Counted from the first letter of the stretch, positions 52,329-62,573 are shown. The stretch: DNA of 64,000 nt from Myroides odoratimimus (GCF_030326305.1 NZ_JACAKB010000007.1:87449-151448); one strand, 5' to 3'. The notes: generated from the sequence alone by a model not told the origin. A program made the numbers and translations.

Positions 52329-53234
52329 CTATAATTGATTCAGCATAGAGTTGATTTTATCCAGATTAGGAGTTAAGATAACTTCTATACGTCTGTTCTT
52401 TGCCTTGCCTTCAGCAGTGTTGTTACTTGATAGCGGAGCATATTCACTTCTACCAGCAGCTGTAAGATTTCTCTTATCTATCTGAGGCGTTTGCTCTAGA
52501 ATAGACACGATAGTTAAAGATCGTTTAGTAGATAAGTCCCAATTGGTCTTCACTCCATCTCCTAAGTTACCTAATATCTTATCATTATCAGTATGTCCTT
52601 CTATCAGTACCGTGATATCAGGATTGTCTGCTAATACCTTACCTAGTTCTACTACTGCCTCTTTGCCTTCATCACTGATCGTCCAGCTACCGGATTTAAA
52701 CAATAATTTGTTCTCCATAGAGACGTAGACACGCCCATTTTTTTGTTCAATGGTCAGTCCTCTACCTTCGAATGCATTTAAGGCATTAGATAGATTGTCT
52801 TTTAGGGCACGCATCTGCTTATCATTAGCAGCTAAGATACTCTCTAATTCTGCTACACGTCTTGATTTTTCTTCTAGTTCAGTTTTGGCTTTAGCTAGTC
52901 TAGCAGCTTCTGCCTTTAGTGTTTCCTCACTGTGCTTCTCTAGATTGTTGTAAGAGCTTTCTAAGTCTCTTAATTTGTTTTGTGCAGCAGCGATCTCAGC
53001 ATTAAGATTACTTCTTTCTTGTTGCAATTCCTTTAACTGAGCGGCTAGTTGTCTTTTGATATTTTCTAAGTCTGTATTAGAACTATTCATAAGATCTAAT
53101 TCACTACTTAGCTGTTCGTTTTCGGCTAATGCATTTTTGTACTGTTGATCTAGTTCATTGTATAACTTGCGTGTCACACATGATGATAACATGGTAAGAG
53201 CTAGTAAGCCTAGGCTAATCTTTTTAATTGACAT
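52329..53234 (-). CDS. OmpA-family lipoprotein with coiled coil
   Basis: A 301-residue lipoprotein: signal peptide with lipobox LSSC (Cys19), a long coiled coil (about 28-155, regularly spaced Leu and Glu/Lys) and an OmpA C-terminal peptidoglycan-binding domain (about 165-290, with VLIEGHTDND and AAGRSEYAPLSSN, and NRRIEVIL). It probably anchors the outer membrane to the cell wall. Single-gene unit with its own terminator. Confidence 0.9.
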   Translation of the reverse strand: MSIKKISLGLLALTMLSSCVTRKLYNELDQQYKNALAENEQLSSELDLMNSSNTDLENIKRQLAAQLKELQQERSNLNAEIAAAQNKLRDLESSYNNLEKHSEETLKAEAARLAKAKTELEEKSRRVAELESILAANDKQMRALKDNLSNALNAFEGRGLTIEQKNGRVYVSMENKLLFKSGSWTISDEGKEAVVELGKVLADNPDITVLIEGHTDNDKILGNLGDGVKTNWDLSTKRSLTIVSILEQTPQIDKRNLTAAGRSEYAPLSSNNTAEGKAKNRRIEVILTPNLDKINSMLNQL

Positions 53235-53265
53235 AGTTTGTTGTTTTATTAAGGGGAAATAGGGT

Positions 53266-54030
53266 TTATGCGTCTATCTCTACAAGTATTGGGCAGTGAT
53301 CAGAGTGCTTTACATCTGGTAGTATAGTCGCGTGTTTTATCTTACTTCTCATATTCTCTGTCACGAGGTGATAGTCTATTCTCCACCCTTTATTATTGTT
53401 ACGAGCATTAGCTCTGTATGTCCACCAGCTGTAGTTATGTGGCTCTTGGTTAAACATACGGAAGCTGTCTATAAAACCATTGTTGATAAACTTGTCTAGC
53501 CATGCACGTTCTTCTGGCAAGAAACCTGATACTTTAGCATTGCGCACAGGGTCATGGATGTCGATAGCTTGGTGACAGATATTGTAGTCTCCACAGATCA
53601 CTAGATTTGGAATTTCTTTTTTTAAATCATTAATATAGTTAAAGAAGTCATCCATATACTGATATTTAAAATCTAATCTCTCTATATTAGAGGCAGAGGG
53701 TAGGTATAGAGACATCACAGAGATATTGTCATAATCTACTCTTAAGTTTCTACCTTCGAAGTCCATGTAGTCAATGCCTGTCCCGAATACTACATTCTTA
53801 GGCTCTTGCTTACACAAGATAGCTACTCCACTATAACCAGCTTTCTGAGCAGAATAATAGTATTGGTATGGATATCCGGCAGCTAGTATATCTGCTACAG
53901 GGATTTGATCTTCTTTTGCTTTTATTTCTTGTAGACATATAATGTCCGGATTCTCTTCTTGAATCCATTCTATAAATCCTTTGTTTATAGCAGCACGTAT
54001 TCCATTTACGTTATACGAGATTATCTTCAT
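53266..54030 (-). CDS. xth: exodeoxyribonuclease III
   Basis: An AP endonuclease and 3'-exonuclease for base-excision repair, 254 residues. The family starts with IISYNVNGIRAA; LQEIKAKEDQIP carries the metal Glu, GDYNICH the catalytic Asp/Asn pair, and the C-terminal KHSDHCPILVEI the catalytic Asp-His. A TATTTTTG box on the minus strand (54058-54065) lies 27 bp upstream. A weak operon link to the OmpA gene (31 bp) is possible. Confidence 0.94.
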   Translation of the reverse strand: MKIISYNVNGIRAAINKGFIEWIQEENPDIICLQEIKAKEDQIPVADILAAGYPYQYYYSAQKAGYSGVAILCKQEPKNVVFGTGIDYMDFEGRNLRVDYDNISVMSLYLPSASNIERLDFKYQYMDDFFNYINDLKKEIPNLVICGDYNICHQAIDIHDPVRNAKVSGFLPEERAWLDKFINNGFIDSFRMFNQEPHNYSWWTYRANARNNNKGWRIDYHLVTENMRSKIKHATILPDVKHSDHCPILVEIDA

Positions 54031-54194
54031 ATAAAATGAGTATGTAGTTTAAAAAATCAAAAATATAAAAAATATATTTTTTGATTTAATATCTTATCTT
54101 TGTTTTAATCAGTTATTTATACATTTTGTAATTTCTTTTTTATGAATAATAGTACTAGTCTGATAAAATAAAATGGAATAGCTGAAGATTTTAG

Positions 54195-54202
54195 TATATT
54201 TG
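54195..54202 (+). promoter_or_regulatory. -7 box of the olsF-like gene
   Basis: TATATTTG, 22 bp before the ATG at 54225. A second box, TATCTTTG at 54095-54102, lies farther upstream. Confidence 0.5.
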
Positions 54203-54224
54203 TATTACTTAATTTTGATTTTTA

Positions 54225-56060
54225 ATGGGGTTAGTAACGGCGAAAGAAGTAGCAAAGGCAATTAACGTAGATAAGTATGGTTTTCTAGGAACCTTTTCGG
54301 GGTGGATGTTGATGAAGGCACTTAAGATCACTACGTTAAATAAAATTTACGACCGCAATAAGCATTTGTCTAATCTAGATTTTTTAAATGCTATCTTAGA
54401 AGAGTTTCAAATAGAATTTGAAATAGATCCAGAAGAACTTAAAAGATTGCCTAAGAAAGGGCCTTATATAACTATTTCTAATCATCCATTAGGAGGAATA
54501 GATGGTATTCTATTGCTTAAATTGATGTTAGAACATGATCCTGATTTTAAAATTATCGCTAACTTCTTATTACATCGCATAGAGCCATTAAAGCCTTATA
54601 TTATGCCTGTGAATCCTTTTGAGAACAATAAGGATGTTAAATCAAGCGTTATAGGATTAAAAGATACTTTAAGACATTTAAGTGATGGAAAGCCCCTAGG
54701 GATATTTCCTGCAGGAGAAGTGTCTACGTATAAAGATGATAAACTTATAGTAGATAAACCTTGGGAAGAAGGAGCTATTAAACTGATAAAGAAAGCAAAT
54801 GTACCTGTAGTGCCTATTTATTTTCATGCAACGAATAGTAAGTTGTTCTATTTCTTGTCTCAGATAAATCCTACACTGCGTACAGCTAAACTACCTTCTG
54901 AACTATTGACTCAAAAAAATAGAGTAATCAAAGTAAGGATAGGTAGACCGATATCAGTAGAAGAACAGAGTGAACACTATGATATAAATGATTATGGTAA
55001 CTTCCTGCGTTTTAAAACATACTTATTGTCTAATGCTTATAAGGATGAAGATATACGTAAATGGATTAAAGTACCGTCATTTAATTTCAAATTACCAAAA
55101 AGCGTGAAAGATATTATTGAGGCACAGCCAGTAGAGAAGATTTTAGAAGAGATTAATACGCTTAGAGAAGGTGATTATAGATTATTGCAAAGTAAAAATT
55201 ACGAAATATTCTTGTGTAAATCAGAGCTAATACCAACTATTCTAACAGAATTAGGACGTTTAAGAGAAATTACGTTTAGACAAGTAGGAGAAGGAACGAA
55301 TAATGAACTAGACCTAGACCAGTATGATAAATATTATCACCATATGTTCTTATGGGATAATGATACTCAACAGATTTGTGGAGCATATCGTATGGGATTA
55401 GGGACAGAGATTTATAAGAAATATGGAATCAATGGGTTCTATTTAAACGAGTTGTTCCGCTTTGAATCTGAGCTATATCCTATGATGTCTCAGTCTATAG
55501 AGATGGGAAGGGCTTTTATTATTAAAGAATATCAACAAAAACCAATGCCTCTATTCTTATTGTGGAAAGGTATTGTACATACTACATTGAGATATCCTGA
55601 GCACAAGTATCTGATAGGAGGGGTGAGTATTAGTAATCAGTTCTCTGATTTCTCTAAATCATTAATGATTGAGTTTATGAGATCACATTATTTTGATCCT
55701 TATATCGCTCAGTATGTCACTCCTAAGATGGAATATAAAGTAAATCTTAAGGATAGTGAGAAAGATTTGATCTTTAGTGAAACAGATTCTGATTTAAATA
55801 AATTCGATAAGATCATTGAAGATGTAGAACCAGGAAAGTTAAGATTGCCTGTATTGATTAAAAAATACATTAAGCAGAATGCAAAGGTAATCGCTTTTAA
55901 TGTCGATCCATTGTTTAATAATGCAATTGATGGTCTGATGTATATCAAGATTGCTGATCTACCAGAAAGTACAGTGAAGCCTGTAATGGAAGAATTCGAA
56001 GCAGAACTTGAAAGAAAGATTCAAGAAGAAAATAACAAAAGTGAAAAGCAAGAGTCATAA
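54225..56060 (+). CDS. olsF: bifunctional aminoacyl-lipid synthase, OlsF-like (acyltransferase plus GNAT)
   Basis: A 611-residue protein with two catalytic modules. The N-terminal PlsC-type acyltransferase (about 70-260) has NHPLGGIDG at 86-94 and FPAGEVST near 165. The C-terminal part (about 310-560) is a GNAT-like, hemolysin/OlsB-type N-acyltransferase (LGRLREITFRQVGEG). This is the domain order of OlsF, reported to make ornithine lipids in Serratia and Flavobacterium johnsoniae; related proteins make glycine lipids in Bacteroides. The His-Asp pair is H-x5-D (H87-D93), one residue longer than the classic H-x4-D. Confidence 0.82.
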   Translation: MGLVTAKEVAKAINVDKYGFLGTFSGWMLMKALKITTLNKIYDRNKHLSNLDFLNAILEEFQIEFEIDPEELKRLPKKGPYITISNHPLGGIDGILLLKLMLEHDPDFKIIANFLLHRIEPLKPYIMPVNPFENNKDVKSSVIGLKDTLRHLSDGKPLGIFPAGEVSTYKDDKLIVDKPWEEGAIKLIKKANVPVVPIYFHATNSKLFYFLSQINPTLRTAKLPSELLTQKNRVIKVRIGRPISVEEQSEHYDINDYGNFLRFKTYLLSNAYKDEDIRKWIKVPSFNFKLPKSVKDIIEAQPVEKILEEINTLREGDYRLLQSKNYEIFLCKSELIPTILTELGRLREITFRQVGEGTNNELDLDQYDKYYHHMFLWDNDTQQICGAYRMGLGTEIYKKYGINGFYLNELFRFESELYPMMSQSIEMGRAFIIKEYQQKPMPLFLLWKGIVHTTLRYPEHKYLIGGVSISNQFSDFSKSLMIEFMRSHYFDPYIAQYVTPKMEYKVNLKDSEKDLIFSETDSDLNKFDKIIEDVEPGKLRLPVLIKKYIKQNAKVIAFNVDPLFNNAIDGLMYIKIADLPESTVKPVMEEFEAELERKIQEENNKSEKQES

Positions 56061-56097
56061 AAAAGGAGTTTCAATTGAAACTCCTTTTTGTTTTTAG
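56060..56097. terminator. bidirectional terminator, 30-bp palindrome
   Basis: Bases 56060-56089 form a perfect palindrome with core GGAGTTTCAATTGAAACTCC, flanked by A5 and T5. It ends the olsF-like gene (+) and the following minus-strand gene. Confidence 0.9.
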
Positions 56098-57038
56098 TAT
56101 AGTGCTTTGATTTTGTCTATAATCGTTTGAGCTAGTTTTTCCTTGCTCTCTATTGTCCATCCTCCGATATGGGGAGATAGTAAGACATTCTTGGCTTGTA
56201 TTAAGTATTGCATCGGTTCAGGAAGAGTATTATCCGAAAACATATTCTCGAAAGAAGACTTTTCGTATTCTAATACGTCTAATGCAGCTCCTCTTACTTT
56301 ACCAGACTTTAGAGCTTCGACTAGATCTATAGTATTGACAGACTTCCCTCTAGCAGTATTTATAAACCAGAAAGGTTTTTTGAACCCTTGGATTACTTCC
56401 TTGTTGATTAGATACATGGTCTCCGGTGTCTGTGGAGTATGTAGACTTAGTATATCTGCTCTTTCTTGTAACTCTGCTAAACTTACTTGTTTTGCATAGG
56501 CATTCTCTAGTCCTTCTCTGATATCGTGGAAGATTACTTCACAGTCAAACCCTTGAAGGCGTTTGGCAAAAGCATTTCCCATATTTCCATAGCCTATAAT
56601 ACCTACTGTTTTACCTTCTATTTCATGTCCTCTGTTTCCTTCTCTAATCCAGATTCCTTGTCTTACTTCTTGATCGACTAAGTTGAGTTTATTCATTAGG
56701 CTTAGTAGCATCCCTAAGGCGTGTTCTCCTACTGCAGTTCTATTGCCCTCAGGAGCAGCGATAAGTGCTATACCTTTAGCCTCTGCGTATGTACAGTCTA
56801 TGTTTTCTAGACCAGCACCTACACGTCCAATGAACTTTAAGTTAGTTGCTTTCTCTAAAAAAGATTGGTCGATAGAAAAGCGACTTCTAATAATGATACC
56901 TTCATATTCATGTATACTTTCAGCTATTTCTTCTTTACTAGCAGTGTAGTTTTCTACATTTTCGTATCCCAGCTCAGCTAGTTGTGTAATCATTAAAGGG
57001 TGATTACTATCTATATGTAATACTTTCTTAGTGTTCAT
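56094..57038 (-). CDS. D-2-hydroxyacid dehydrogenase, phosphoglycerate dehydrogenase-like
   Basis: A 314-residue NAD-dependent D-isomer 2-hydroxyacid dehydrogenase. The NAD motif GIIGYGNMGNAFAKRL (about 146-161), the substrate-binding RVGAGLENID and TARGKSVN, and the catalytic HIGGWT segment are visible. It lacks the ACT regulatory domain of longer SerA enzymes. Serine synthesis is possible, but no serC or serB is nearby, so a different 2-hydroxyacid cannot be ruled out. Confidence 0.82.
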   Translation of the reverse strand: MNTKKVLHIDSNHPLMITQLAELGYENVENYTASKEEIAESIHEYEGIIIRSRFSIDQSFLEKATNLKFIGRVGAGLENIDCTYAEAKGIALIAAPEGNRTAVGEHALGMLLSLMNKLNLVDQEVRQGIWIREGNRGHEIEGKTVGIIGYGNMGNAFAKRLQGFDCEVIFHDIREGLENAYAKQVSLAELQERADILSLHTPQTPETMYLINKEVIQGFKKPFWFINTARGKSVNTIDLVEALKSGKVRGAALDVLEYEKSSFENMFSDNTLPEPMQYLIQAKNVLLSPHIGGWTIESKEKLAQTIIDKIKALY

Positions 57039-57062
57039 TGTGGTGATTTAGCTTTAAACAAT

Positions 57063-58415
57063 TTAGAAACCTAAAATAACTTTTGCAATTGAAAAGTAAA
57101 TTAAGATTCCAAATATATCATTACTTGTCGTGATAAAAGGACCTGTTGCTAAGGCGGGGTCTATACCATACTTATTCAGTAAGATAGGTACAAAAGTACC
57201 GATAAGACTGGCGATGATAATTACACTAATCAGTGCTATAGATACAGTGATACCTATAATGTAATCGACTCCTAGTAAGAAGTGACTTCCTAGCATCATT
57301 AGGATAGCAAGTAAGAAACCATTTAATAAACTAAGTGTTACTTCTTTTCCTAATCGTTTCCATATAGATCCAGTGATAGAATTATTAGCGAGTCCTTGTA
57401 CGATAATAGCAGAAGATTGTACTCCTACATTACCTGCCATAGCTGCAATAAGAGGGGTGAAGAAGAATAGTACACCAAACTTCTCCATAGCTCCTTCAAA
57501 GCTTCTAGATACATTAACAGCTACGAATCCACCTATCATGGCGAGTATTAACCATGGCAATCTTGCTCTGGTCAGCATAAGGATACTATCGTTAGCCTCT
57601 ACGTCTTGAGAAATACCTGCTGCTAATTGGTAATCTTTATCTGCTTCTTCTTTAATAACGTCTACGATGTCATCTATGGTAATACGACCTACTAGCCTTC
57701 CCATCTCATCTACTACTGGTATAGCTTCTAAGTCATATTTCTGCATAATACGAGCTACCTCTACATCTTTAGTATCTACTTTTACGTAATCTACATTTCG
57801 AATATAGACATCACTGATGTGTGTTGTAGTAGAAGAAGTCAGTAAGTCTTTAAGAGATAGCCTCCCTTTTAGACGGCCATCATCATCTAGTACATATATA
57901 GAATGCACACGTGATACATTCTCAGCTTGTTTGCGCATTTCTTTGACACAAGTAAGTACAGACCAATTTTCATTGACTGATACAAATTCCTTGGCCATTA
58001 ATCCTCCTGCCGTGTCTTCGTCATAACGCAAAAGCTCAACAATATCTTTTGCATGCTCTAAGTCTTCCAGCTCTGAAAGTACTTCTTCTTTCTTAGATTC
58101 TGGTAGTTCAGAGATAATATCAGCAGCGTCATCCGTGTCTAATTCATCTAACTCTTCCGCAATTTCTTTAGGTGATAGAGTTTTTAATATTTTTTCACGG
58201 ACATCTTCATTTAATTCTAAAAGGATTTCTGCTGTTACTTCACTATCTAATATGTCAAATATATAAATCGCTTCCTCTCCTGAAAGCTCATTCATAATCT
58301 CTGCTATATCGGCATAGTGTAAATCTTTAAGAATTTCTAATAATTCCTTTTCATTTTTTTCAGCGATTAAATCTTCGAATTGTTGTAAAGATTCTCTACT
58401 GATTTTAAACTCCAT
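57063..58415 (-). CDS. mgtE: magnesium transporter MgtE
   Basis: MgtE is a homodimeric Mg2+ channel with a cytosolic Mg2+ sensor. The 450 residues show the usual order: N-domain (about 1-125, many ExxxxL repeats), two CBS domains (about 130-250) and five membrane helices (about 280-450), including the conserved [16 protein letters not shown] (about 327-342). It overlaps rsmA by 11 bp and is probably co-transcribed with it. Confidence 0.94.
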   Translation of the reverse strand: MEFKISRESLQQFEDLIAEKNEKELLEILKDLHYADIAEIMNELSGEEAIYIFDILDSEVTAEILLELNEDVREKILKTLSPKEIAEELDELDTDDAADIISELPESKKEEVLSELEDLEHAKDIVELLRYDEDTAGGLMAKEFVSVNENWSVLTCVKEMRKQAENVSRVHSIYVLDDDGRLKGRLSLKDLLTSSTTTHISDVYIRNVDYVKVDTKDVEVARIMQKYDLEAIPVVDEMGRLVGRITIDDIVDVIKEEADKDYQLAAGISQDVEANDSILMLTRARLPWLILAMIGGFVAVNVSRSFEGAMEKFGVLFFFTPLIAAMAGNVGVQSSAIIVQGLANNSITGSIWKRLGKEVTLSLLNGFLLAILMMLGSHFLLGVDYIIGITVSIALISVIIIASLIGTFVPILLNKYGIDPALATGPFITTSNDIFGILIYFSIAKVILGF

Positions 58416-59184
58416 AGGCTTCTATTTTCTGTGTTAGTTCTATAAATTCTTTATAGTCTAATTGTTCTGGTCTTAAATTAAATACTTCTTCCGATCTTAT
58501 TTCCTCTGGCAAGTTAAAGCTTTTTAAGCTGTTGCGTAATGTCTTTCTTCTCTGATTAAAGGCAGTTTTTACTACTGTAAAGAATAATTTTTCACTACAT
58601 GGTAGACTGTAATCCTCTTTACGGATCATACGCATTACCCCTGACTTTACTTTTGGAGGTGGGTTAAATACGTGTTCATCTACAGTAAACAAATATTCTG
58701 TTTCATAGAATGCTTGTGCTAATACTGAAAGTATACCATAAGCTTTAGTTCCTTTTTTCTCACAGATACGTTCTGCTACTTCCTTTTGGAACATACCTGA
58801 GAACTCAGGGATGTAGTCTCTTAGCTCTAATGCTCTAAACACGATCTGTGTAGAGATATTATAAGGGAAGTTACCGATTACAGCAAAAGGCTCTTGATTA
58901 AAAGCACGTACTATATCGAATTTTAGAAAGTCTTGTGCGAATATATGGTCGTGTAGCTTGTTATAATGAGCATGTAAATAATCTACAGACTCAGTATCTA
59001 TCTCTACTACGAATGTTTCTATCGGTTTGTCTAATATATATTTTGTTAGAACTCCCATACCTGGACCGATCTCTAATACCTTCTTGTATCCTTCTAATGT
59101 CAAGGTATCAGCGATTCTCTTTGCGACACTTTCGTCAGTTAAGAAATGCTGACCTAAGTGTTTTTTTGCTCTTACTTTATCCAT
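58405..59184 (-). CDS. rsmA: 16S rRNA dimethyladenosine transferase
   Basis: RsmA (KsgA) dimethylates two adjacent adenines near the 3' end of 16S rRNA. It has 259 residues, with [11 protein letters not shown] at 7-17, the SAM-binding [12 protein letters not shown] (about 37-48) and the NFPYNIST motif (about 104-111). It overlaps mgtE by 11 bp and follows the DUF4286 gene by 7 bp. Confidence 0.96.
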   Translation of the reverse strand: MDKVRAKKHLGQHFLTDESVAKRIADTLTLEGYKKVLEIGPGMGVLTKYILDKPIETFVVEIDTESVDYLHAHYNKLHDHIFAQDFLKFDIVRAFNQEPFAVIGNFPYNISTQIVFRALELRDYIPEFSGMFQKEVAERICEKKGTKAYGILSVLAQAFYETEYLFTVDEHVFNPPPKVKSGVMRMIRKEDYSLPCSEKLFFTVVKTAFNQRRKTLRNSLKSFNLPEEIRSEEVFNLRPEQLDYKEFIELTQKIEAYGV

Positions 59185-59191
59185 GGTTATC

Positions 59192-59506
59192 TTATTGATG
59201 TTCGCTGATTAGTTCTAGTTCTGTCTTAAATGTTAGCATAAGCTCACCGAAAAGGCGTTTAGCTTCGTTCTCAAAACGATCAAAGTCTTCTTTATAGAAC
59301 TGATCTAGTAATTCTTTGCTCTTTGTTTCGAATTGAATAGAATAAGTTTTTCCACCCATTTCTTCTTCTATGAGTACCTTCACGATTTTAGCTTTGTCAA
59401 ACTTTCCTGTTGCTAATATACCTGGTATATAAGCATTTTTTGTCCATTGCATCCATACGTCATGTGCGCTCTCATGAATGTTGACTGTGATATTATATAT
59501 GATCAT
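59192..59506 (-). CDS. DUF4286 family protein
   Basis: A 104-residue soluble protein of the Bacteroidetes DUF4286 family, starting IYNITVNI and with an HxxWxxWxxxxYIPGIL segment (about 15-32). The fold is likely ferredoxin-like, which is an inference. Conserved beside rsmA in related genomes as far as I recall. A -7 box directly upstream suggests it begins the DUF4286-rsmA-mgtE operon. Confidence 0.8.
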   Translation of the reverse strand: MIIYNITVNIHESAHDVWMQWTKNAYIPGILATGKFDKAKIVKVLIEEEMGGKTYSIQFETKSKELLDQFYKEDFDRFENEAKRLFGELMLTFKTELELISEHQ

Positions 59507-59538
59507 AATTTTAAATACACTGAGTGATTTTATTTTTG

Positions 59539-59546
59539 CAAAGATA
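59539..59546 (-). promoter_or_regulatory. -7 box of the DUF4286-rsmA-mgtE operon
   Basis: TATCTTTG on the minus strand, 32 bp before the DUF4286 start. It abuts the serS terminator stem that begins at 59547. Confidence 0.55.
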
Positions 59547-59592
59547 AAAAAAGCACCAAATGTCTTATTTCGAATATTTGGTGCTTTTTTTA
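59547..59592 (-). terminator. terminator of serS
   Basis: AAAAAAGCACCAAAT (59547-59561) pairs with ATTTGGTGCTTTTTT (59576-59590) in a 15-bp stem; T runs on both sides. It lies 19 bp after the serS stop. Confidence 0.9.
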
Positions 59593-59610
59593 TAAGGTTA
59601 TTGGTTTTAA

Positions 59611-60882
59611 TTAGTCGATAATATCAAATCCTGTATAAGGGCGTAAAACTTCTGGAATTACGATTCCTTCTGGTGTTTGATAGTTTTCTAAGATACCTGC
59701 TAGTACACGAGGTAATGCTAATGAACTACCATTTAAAGTATGTGCTAATTGGTTTTTACCATCTTTATCTCTAAATCTTAATTTCAATCTATTCGCTTGG
59801 AATGTCTCGAAGTTTGATACAGAACTAATTTCTAACCATCTGTCTTGTGCTGTAGAGAACACTTCGAAGTCATAAGTAAGTGCTGATGTGAATCCCATAT
59901 CTCCACCACATAATCTTAAGATTCTATATGGAAGTTTAAGGTCGTTCAATAGTCCTTTAATATGTTCTACCATTCCGTCTAATGCTTGATAAGAATTATC
60001 TGGGTGTTCGATACGTACGATTTCTACTTTGTCAAATTGGTGAAGACGGTTAAGACCTCTTACGTGTGCTCCATATGATCCTGCTTCTCTACGGAAACAT
60101 GGTGTATAAGCTGTACACATAATAGGTAACTCAGTCTCTTGTAAGATAACATCTCTAAAGATATTAGTCACAGGTACCTCGGCTGTTGGGATTAAGTATA
60201 AATCGTCAACAGTACTGTGATACATCTGTCCTTCTTTATCTGGTAATTGTCCTGTACCGTATCCTGATGCTTCATTGATTAAGTGAGGCACTTGGTATTC
60301 TCTATATCCTGCATCTGTATTCTTGTCTAAGAAGTAAGAGATTAATGCGCGTTGTAGACGAGCTCCTTTACCTTTATATACAGGAAAACCTGCTCCAGTA
60401 ATTTTATTTCCTAGTTCAAAGTCAATGATGTCATATTTCTTTGCTAATTCCCAGTGTGGTAGAGCACCTTCATGTAGAGTAGGTACTTCTCCTGCTTCGA
60501 ATACATTTAAGTTATCATCAGCGTCTTTACCAGCAGGCACTATGTCTGTCGGTACGTTTGGTATAGTATATAACTTCTCTGTTAATAAAGCAGATACATT
60601 ATTAAGCTCTTCAGTTAATTGTTTGCTTTGGTCACGTAAGTTTGATGTTTTTTCTTTGATGATTTCAGCTTTTGCTTTTTCACCGCTTTTCATCAACTCC
60701 CCGATGCTTTTGGATAGTTTGTTCGATTCTGCTAATACATTGTCTAATTCCACCTGTGTGCTTCTTCTTTTCTCATCTAATTCAAGCACTTCTTTTAGCA
60801 AATCGGCAACATCAAGATTTCTTTTGGCTAATCCTTTAACCACTTGCTCTTGATTTTCTCTAATAAAAGCTATCTGTAACAT
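59611..60882 (-). CDS. serS: seryl-tRNA synthetase
   Basis: SerS charges tRNA-Ser and tRNA-Sec. It has 423 residues. The N-terminal coiled-coil arm (about 28-110) that grips the tRNA is followed by the class II core with motif 2 (CFRREAGSYG), motif 3 (NGSSLALPRVLAGILENYQ in part) and TAEVPVTN. A TAACTTTG box on the minus strand (60905-60912) lies 22 bp upstream. Confidence 0.97.
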   Translation of the reverse strand: MLQIAFIRENQEQVVKGLAKRNLDVADLLKEVLELDEKRRSTQVELDNVLAESNKLSKSIGELMKSGEKAKAEIIKEKTSNLRDQSKQLTEELNNVSALLTEKLYTIPNVPTDIVPAGKDADDNLNVFEAGEVPTLHEGALPHWELAKKYDIIDFELGNKITGAGFPVYKGKGARLQRALISYFLDKNTDAGYREYQVPHLINEASGYGTGQLPDKEGQMYHSTVDDLYLIPTAEVPVTNIFRDVILQETELPIMCTAYTPCFRREAGSYGAHVRGLNRLHQFDKVEIVRIEHPDNSYQALDGMVEHIKGLLNDLKLPYRILRLCGGDMGFTSALTYDFEVFSTAQDRWLEISSVSNFETFQANRLKLRFRDKDGKNQLAHTLNGSSLALPRVLAGILENYQTPEGIVIPEVLRPYTGFDIID

Positions 60883-61156
60883 ATTATAAATATTAATTGT
60901 AAAGCAAAGTTAGAAAATACTTTTCTATTAACAGCTATTTTACGTACCTCTTTATAAGTTTTGTAGAACATTATGCACTTTATTTGGTACTTTATTAGCT
61001 TTTCTAAATAATAATTTAATTAATAGAGTAGCTTTGAAATAATATGTGAAGTGCTTTTTTGCTTTATTACACTTTGTTTATCTAGTTATTTGTGTGAAAG
61101 AATTGATAATTTAAGTCTTGATTTAAAAAAAAGTGAGATTAGTTAAAGTAATATTT
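60883..61156. other. intergenic region between divergent serS and rseP
   Basis: No gene is seen. Near serS lies its -7 box. A loose dyad of about 85 bp (60971-61056) with GCACTTTATT and GTGAAGTGC ends is present but too decayed to assign. Confidence 0.5.
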
Positions 61157-61164
61157 TACTTTTG
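61157..61164 (+). promoter_or_regulatory. -7 box of rseP
   Basis: TACTTTTG, 33 bp before the rseP ATG. No clear -33 box was found at the expected place. Confidence 0.5.
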
Positions 61165-61197
61165 TCTGAATAATTTTAGAGTCTGTAAAAAATAAAA

Positions 61198-62541
61198 ATG
61201 GATATACTTATTAAATTATCTCAATTCTTATTGAGTTTGTCGTTGCTAATTATCTTACACGAGTTAGGACATTTTATTCCTGCTAAACTTTTTAAAACAC
61301 GTGTAGAGAAATTTTATTTGTTTTTTGATGTTAAGTTTTCTTTGTTTAAAAAGAAAATAGGAGATACGGTTTATGGTATTGGGTGGTTGCCATTAGGTGG
61401 ATATGTAAAAATATCTGGTATGGTAGACGAAAGTATGGATACAGACCAATTAGCTGGTGAACCACAACCATGGGAGTTTAGATCTAAACCAGCATGGCAA
61501 CGTTTGATTATTATGTTAGGTGGAGTTACGGTAAACTTTATTTTAGCTTTTGTTATCTATATTGGTATGGCTTATGCTTATGGTGAATCATATATTGCTA
61601 ATAAAGATGTAAAGAGCGGAATCTGGGTTCAGAACCCTATATTAGAAGAAGCTGGTCTGAAGACGGGTGATAAGGTATTGACGGTTGACGGAAGGGAGAT
61701 TGTGAAGTTTAATAGCCTGCCAGAGGCGATCCTTATGGGGAAAGATATCGAGGTAGAGCGTGCTGGTGTAGTTGAACATGTACAGTTACCTGTTGATTTT
61801 CTTGGGCAAATCACAGAGAATAAAGGGAATGGTTTTATAGGACTGCGTATTCCTTTTATTGTAGGAGGTTTTGGAGAGAACTCTATTAATGAAGGTACAT
61901 TAATGGTTAAAGATATTGTGAAGTCTATTAATGGGGTAGAGACACCTTTTTTTGATATGGTAAGCAATGTTTTAGAAGAGAACAAAGGAAAGACTGTTGC
62001 TGTTGTAGTGAATCGCGATGGAAAAGATACGACTGTTGATGTAAAGGTAAATCAAGAAGGTAAGATAGAGACATATTATGCTCCTGCTTTGCCATTTGAT
62101 AATTTACAAAAATTAGGACTATATGAGATTAGTAGAGAACAGTATTCTTTAGTAGAAGCCATTCCTGCTGGTTTGCATATGGGTAAAGATAGAATCATGA
62201 GTTACTTCGGACAGTTAAAGAAAATTGTTCAACCTGAAACAGGTGCTTATAAAGGAGTAGGAGGGTTTAAAGCGATTTATGACATCTTCCCGCAGTTCTG
62301 GAGCTGGCAAGTGTTTTGGAGTATTACAGCGATGTTGTCTATCATGTTAGGAGTGATGAACTTATTACCAATCCCTGCTCTAGATGGAGGACATGTTATC
62401 TTTTTATTGTACGAAATGATCTCTGGAAGAAAGCCAAGTGATAAATTCTTGGGGAACGCTCAGATGGTTGGGTTCTTCATACTTATTGCATTACTGTTAT
62501 TCGCTAATGGGAATGATATTTATAAGGCAATTTTTAATTAG
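61198..62541 (+). CDS. rseP: site-2 protease RseP
   Basis: RseP cuts membrane-bound anti-sigma factors and remnant signal peptides inside the membrane. It has 447 residues, with zinc motif HELGH at 21-25 in the first helix, a following GGYVKISGM loop (about 67-75), PDZ domain(s) in the middle (about 130-300), and the C-terminal LLPIPALDGGHV (about 396-407) that completes the zinc site, before the last helices. The tRNA-Asn gene follows with its own promoter. Confidence 0.95.
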   Translation: MDILIKLSQFLLSLSLLIILHELGHFIPAKLFKTRVEKFYLFFDVKFSLFKKKIGDTVYGIGWLPLGGYVKISGMVDESMDTDQLAGEPQPWEFRSKPAWQRLIIMLGGVTVNFILAFVIYIGMAYAYGESYIANKDVKSGIWVQNPILEEAGLKTGDKVLTVDGREIVKFNSLPEAILMGKDIEVERAGVVEHVQLPVDFLGQITENKGNGFIGLRIPFIVGGFGENSINEGTLMVKDIVKSINGVETPFFDMVSNVLEENKGKTVAVVVNRDGKDTTVDVKVNQEGKIETYYAPALPFDNLQKLGLYEISREQYSLVEAIPAGLHMGKDRIMSYFGQLKKIVQPETGAYKGVGGFKAIYDIFPQFWSWQVFWSITAMLSIMLGVMNLLPIPALDGGHVIFLLYEMISGRKPSDKFLGNAQMVGFFILIALLLFANGNDIYKAIFN

Positions 62542-62573
62542 ATGAAAAAAATATAAAAAAAATGCTTGTTGTG

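Noticed and set aside
60971-61056. A loose dyad upstream of rseP with GCACTTTATT, GTACTTTATT and an inverted GTGAAGTGC
   Set aside because: It recalls the 11-bp elements, but the step is uneven (12 then 11) and the arms match poorly; too weak to claim.
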